From Doris montereyensis (Eukaryota; Mollusca; Gastropoda; Nudibranchia; Dorididae): a DNA stretch of 64,000 bases. Numbering within the stretch: position 1 is the first letter of the stretch; every line of letters begins with the position of its first letter. The position numbers and the translations under genes are program-made. The stretch is taken from positions 356,001-420,000 of the forward strand of contig JAXRKP010000165.1 of NCBI GenBank assembly GCA_037039925.1. The letters are read 5' to 3'. Of the stretch, positions 1 to 64,000 are shown piece by piece. The notes beneath the pieces were generated by a model. That model had not been told where the DNA came from. It ran no database searches and saw only the letters and a list, made by a program, of their open reading frames with translations.

Positions 1-340
1 CAAAATGGTGAGTCTATCTTAACACCTACCTTTAACCTGCTGTCTATATCATATTTGAACTCCCACCTATTCTTAAGCGCATACCCATCAAACTAATTTT
101 ACATGCATCTTTAATAAATATCTTGTTGTATAGTCATTTTTATTTTGCACTTCACCTCTCTTCTAATTGTATTCAAATTATTTAATTTCTGTTTGCACTA
201 CACAATTTTATACTTTTCTTGTATACAAATTATATTTTATTTTATTGACATTCTTTTATGTGTTGTATGTACTACGAAAGCACTCAAAGGTTAATCTAGT
301 ATATTGATGATGAGCGCTATAGAATGTATTTTATTATTAT
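1..340 (+). repeat. LINE-like 3' end with (ATT)n tail
   Basis: The segment ending TGATGATGAGCGCTATAGAA before an (ATT)n run is repeated at 19165-19430. GCGCTATA...(ATT)n is typical of a non-LTR retrotransposon 3' end. The next DNAH10 exon is not in this stretch. Confidence 0.55.
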
Positions 341-342
341 TA

Positions 343-434
<92 letters not shown>

Positions 435-441
435 CATTATT
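341..441. repeat. (ATT)n microsatellite
   Basis: About 100 bp of nearly pure ATT in the intron after the AAA3 exon. Confidence 0.95.
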
Positions 442-597
442 ACAGCTTGGTTGATCATAATTTGATACTTTAAAATTAAAATAATAATTTTACAGCATTA
501 TTTCATATTCTTACTATAGAAATGTTCTTCTCATCTAAAAACAGTTAAATGTTTCCACAGCTATAAATGCAAAACTTCACCACAAAGCATTAATTAC

Positions 598-61545
<60,948 letters not shown>

Positions 61546-61868
61546 TTTGAGATTAAATAATTTTTACACTGTAGGTATATGAAAAGTTAGGGAAAATGTT
61601 CACTCATTGCACATAATAAGAAGTAAATCGTTCCATCGACACCTGTATACCCTATGTTACGAGACACCAGAATCCACATCTGTCTAACTACCTTGATTGA
61701 TAAATCCGCTAAGTAGATCTAATCCGTGAACGAACAAATAGCTAAAATGCCTTTTTTCAGATTCACACTGTAGGTCAGATATTTGTATTTTCGTAATTAA
61801 ACTGATTAATTACACGGGTCAATCTAAAGTAAATTTCTATATTTTACAAATTCATGCGCCCAATCCTG

Positions 61869-61883
61869 GTGTCCTTTAGCAAC
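61869..61883 (+). promoter_or_regulatory. RFX X-box-like site
   Basis: GTGTCC-TTT-AGCAAC fits the loose form GTNNCC(N0-3)RGYAAC used by RFX factors at ciliary gene promoters. It lies about 325 bp upstream of the DNAH10 ATG. The left half is imperfect. Confidence 0.4.
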
Positions 61884-61885
61884 GT

Positions 61886-61895
61886 CGCCATCTTG
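61886..61895 (-). promoter_or_regulatory. YY1-like core promoter motif
   Basis: CAAGATGGCG on the minus strand resembles the YY1/initiator-proximal AAGATGGCG motif that often lies just downstream of transcription starts. It adjoins the X-box-like site. Confidence 0.35.
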
Positions 61896-62282
61896 TAAAC
61901 AATGTTGTCAGGGTTATCAGGGGACCTTACTGTTGCTCACTTTGCTGAATTAGATCTTAATTAAAAAAAAAAGTTGTTTGTTTTCCTACGAGGAAGACGG
62001 ATTCTTCAAAATGAATCTGACAAAGATTTTTTCAACCGCTTTCCTCTCGTTTTTGAATACTCATTGTTATCTACTAAGCAGTTAAAATCATACTGGTTTT
62101 AAAGGTGTGATGGGCCCTGAAGCTGACCCTCTTTTACTTAAAAGATAGAAATAATACATTATAACTTTCGTTTTCAGTTTCGTCTCTGAGCTACTGCATT
62201 TGCTGCACCGCTGCTGTGCTAAATATCTCTAGATTTAGATCTAAATTCAATGTCTGGATCTACAAGAGGCAATGCTTGAATT

Positions 62283-63079
62283 ATGATGTATTTATCACAC
62301 GTGTATCAATATGCGTCACCATACGTTTGGTTCACAGTAGCTGTTTTTCTTATTGTTTTGGTTTATGTGCTAGAAAATTCAGGCGGAGGGCTGTTTTGTG
62401 GGAGAATTATGTTGTGAATGAACATATTTCATCAAAAGAAAGTGCTACTCCAGGTATTAACTTAGTAGAGTGCCAGTCTCCCAACTGTGTACGATGCAGT
62501 AGAAACTATGATGTTCTCCAACGTGCCCGGCAGAGATTGAGTTCATATTTCATCCCTGCTGATAATGAAGAAATGAAAAATGATGTTACAAATTTGGCTA
62601 AAGATTTGAAAGAGTCTCTGGACGCAAAGTCTCCATCTTCTGAAGCTAATGAGGACAACAGCATTGATCATGCTCTAGGGATCATTATTTCTACTCCTAC
62701 AGTTTTCTTTCTGAGAGGACTAAGAGAAAATGCTTTATTTCCTGCTGAAGAATTTTCAGGCTTGTGTAATCTTGAGGATAAATACAACCAAATCCGCTTG
62801 GAATTTTCCCATCTTTATCAAAGCCCACTTCCAGAGACAAAATCCTTATGGAAAATAAATACCACCGCTTCTGGCAGGTGGGAAATTTCACATCTGATAA
62901 ATCAGGGAAGAATAACCAAGGCTGGTGAGCTTTGTCCACTGACTATGTCCATTTTGAATCACCTGTCATCTTTCATGAAGGTTAATTTGTTTGGAAATGC
63001 CGCTTTTTCTGTAGTGTATCCTCAGACCGAAATCACAACACATTGCGGTCCAACAAATTTCGGATTCGTTGTCATCTTG
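62283..63079 (+). CDS. ASPHD-like membrane protein, first coding exon (partial)
   Basis: A member of the aspartyl/asparaginyl beta-hydroxylase domain family, most like ASPHD1/ASPHD2; the family fold is an Fe(II)/2-oxoglutarate oxygenase in the secretory pathway. From the paired ATGs at 62283/62286 the product begins MMYLSHVYQYASPYVW and has one hydrophobic helix (FTVAVFLIVLVYVL). After one missing A in an A run (about 62373) it continues EKFRRRAVLWENYV. Family matches are CQSPNCVRC, TVFFLRGL, LWKINTTASGRWE and VNLFGNAAFSV. THCGPTN contains the first expected iron-binding His; RIRCHL follows after one missing C, and the exon stops at donor gtaggttt. The 295-codon open frame starting at 62216 lacks an early ATG, so I prefer 62283. 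The remaining catalytic residues are beyond the window, so activity cannot be judged. Confidence 0.8.
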
Positions 63080-63455
63080 GTAGGTTTCAGCACTTACATT
63101 TGATTTTTATGATAGCCTACTATTTGTGACAAGACTTAATAAAATTTAGTGCAATGTTGAAAGCATTTTAACAAATTTTTGAGCTAGAAACTTTTAATCA
63201 GATACTATTTTTATACCCTCAATCTAGATAGCTCGAGAGTACAAACACTATACCGTGGCCGTCATTCGCCTGCAGCCAATATAATGTATCATTACATTCA
63301 TAAAGTTATATCTAATAGCTCTATACAATAAAGAGTTATAAAATGGGATTCAGTGACTTCCCTTTTTGTTTTGACGTCCTTTTCCTGTTTGTTTGCTGAT
63401 AATCTACATTCAAATGTGACACAGTTTTGAAGATTTTTGTTCCATTTGATTAGTT
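63080..63455. other. First intron of the ASPHD-like gene
   Basis: AT-rich; no next exon is recognisable before the window ends. Confidence 0.5.
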
Positions 63456-63457
63456 TG

Positions 63458-63570
63458 GCCTGGCTGTTTACAAGGTAGCCCAGGCAATTTTTTTAAGAAT
63501 CCTACTAAACCCCCCCCAAAAATCACCTTAGTTACATTTTGGATGTTGGTACAATCAAATCAAATAAAAA
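63458..63570 (+). repeat. SINE family C, 3' fragment
   Basis: GGCTGTTTACAAGGTAGCCC to TGGATGTTGGTACAATCAAA. Confidence 0.65.
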
Positions 63571-63931
63571 AATCTTTTGGCTTTCAGAAACATTTTTAAT
63601 TTGAGTTTTCTGTGGAAAAATCTGTTGAATCAAATAGAATGTAATATGATGCATTATAATAGAGAATGGAAGAAGTGCTTTTTCAATTTATTATGTCTCA
63701 ATCATGATAATCTTGCCTTGCTTTTGTAGTTATAAGAATTTAATTTCAAGTCAAAAACATAATAATGCCCATTGGAACAAGCTTTAATCCCATCCATCTC
63801 ATGTGTGGTTTTCCTTGATGCCTTTTGAAAAATTGTTCATCTAACACATGAAAAACCGATTTTCACGTCATGGGACTATTCAGTTTTTTGTCTCTGATCA
63901 TCAAAAAATAATGTTTTTAGGACAGTGGTGT

Positions 63932-64000
63932 TGGTGGCCAAGACGGTTAGGCATCGAGGCTGGGGATCATGAGGTCGAATTCAAATCTATAAAGCTGAAA
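63932..64000 (+). repeat. SINE family A head, with Helitron-like start at the window edge
   Basis: TGGTGGCCAAGACGGTTAGG and GAGGTCGAATTCAAATC; then TCTATAAAGCTGAAA resembles the Helitron-like 5' end, as if inserted into the SINE box B region. Confidence 0.55.

Larger units (their letters stand above)
61546..62282. promoter_or_regulatory. Shared upstream region of two divergent genes
   Basis: The space between the DNAH10 start and the ASPHD-like start is mostly AT-rich unique sequence with no coding similarity and no obvious repeat. A possible 5' UTR intron acceptor (acctacag on the minus strand) lies near 61585. Both promoters must lie here or in upstream 5' exons not recognised. Confidence 0.55.

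Overview
This is a repeat-choked eukaryotic window. Intron-split genes, GT/AG splice sites, tRNA-derived SINEs, LINE remnants and no prokaryotic operon structure all point to an animal nuclear genome. The protein family and the SINE/minisatellite style suggest an invertebrate, probably a mollusc or another lophotrochozoan; that last step is a weak inference.

Almost the whole window (about 598-61545, minus strand) is the 5' half of one gene, an axonemal dynein heavy chain that I assign to DNAH10 (inner-arm dynein f/I1 beta-type heavy chain). I place 42 coding exons, read from right to left. They cover an acidic N-terminal leader (61.5-60.0 kb), the DHC N1 tail (59.4-31.6 kb), the N2/linker region (30.7-14.6 kb), AAA1 (13.7-6.0 kb, with Walker A, Walker B and the sensor motif), the start of AAA2 (5.0-3.9 kb) and the AAA3 Walker A exon (0.9-0.6 kb). 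The gene runs off the left edge. About 2,420 codons are represented.

On the plus strand from 62283, divergently oriented, is the first coding exon of an aspartyl/asparaginyl beta-hydroxylase domain (ASPHD-like) type II membrane protein, which runs off the right edge. The roughly 740-bp space between the two starts should hold both promoters; it has one RFX X-box-like site and one YY1-like site.

Three things stand out. (1) About two dozen exons need one or more single-base frame corrections, although every splice site and the flanking protein similarity are kept. This looks like uncorrected long-read indels rather than gene death, and the neighbouring gene shows the same signature. (2) About 270 residues of AAA2 expected between 3881 and 872 are absent. 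(3) Repeats have grown out of exon edges. A 62-bp array of about 13 copies (6.74-7.56 kb) repeats the end of an AAA1 exon with its splice donor. Three extra copies of another exon's acceptor lie near 49.8 kb, and a third exon start is copied near 32.95 kb.

The introns hold at least three tRNA-derived SINE families, a Helitron-like family, reverse-transcriptase fragments, about fifteen minisatellites and very long (GA)n, (TTC)n, (ATT)n and (CTA)n tracts. I found no bacterial-type defence system, CRISPR array or other self-contained novel system.
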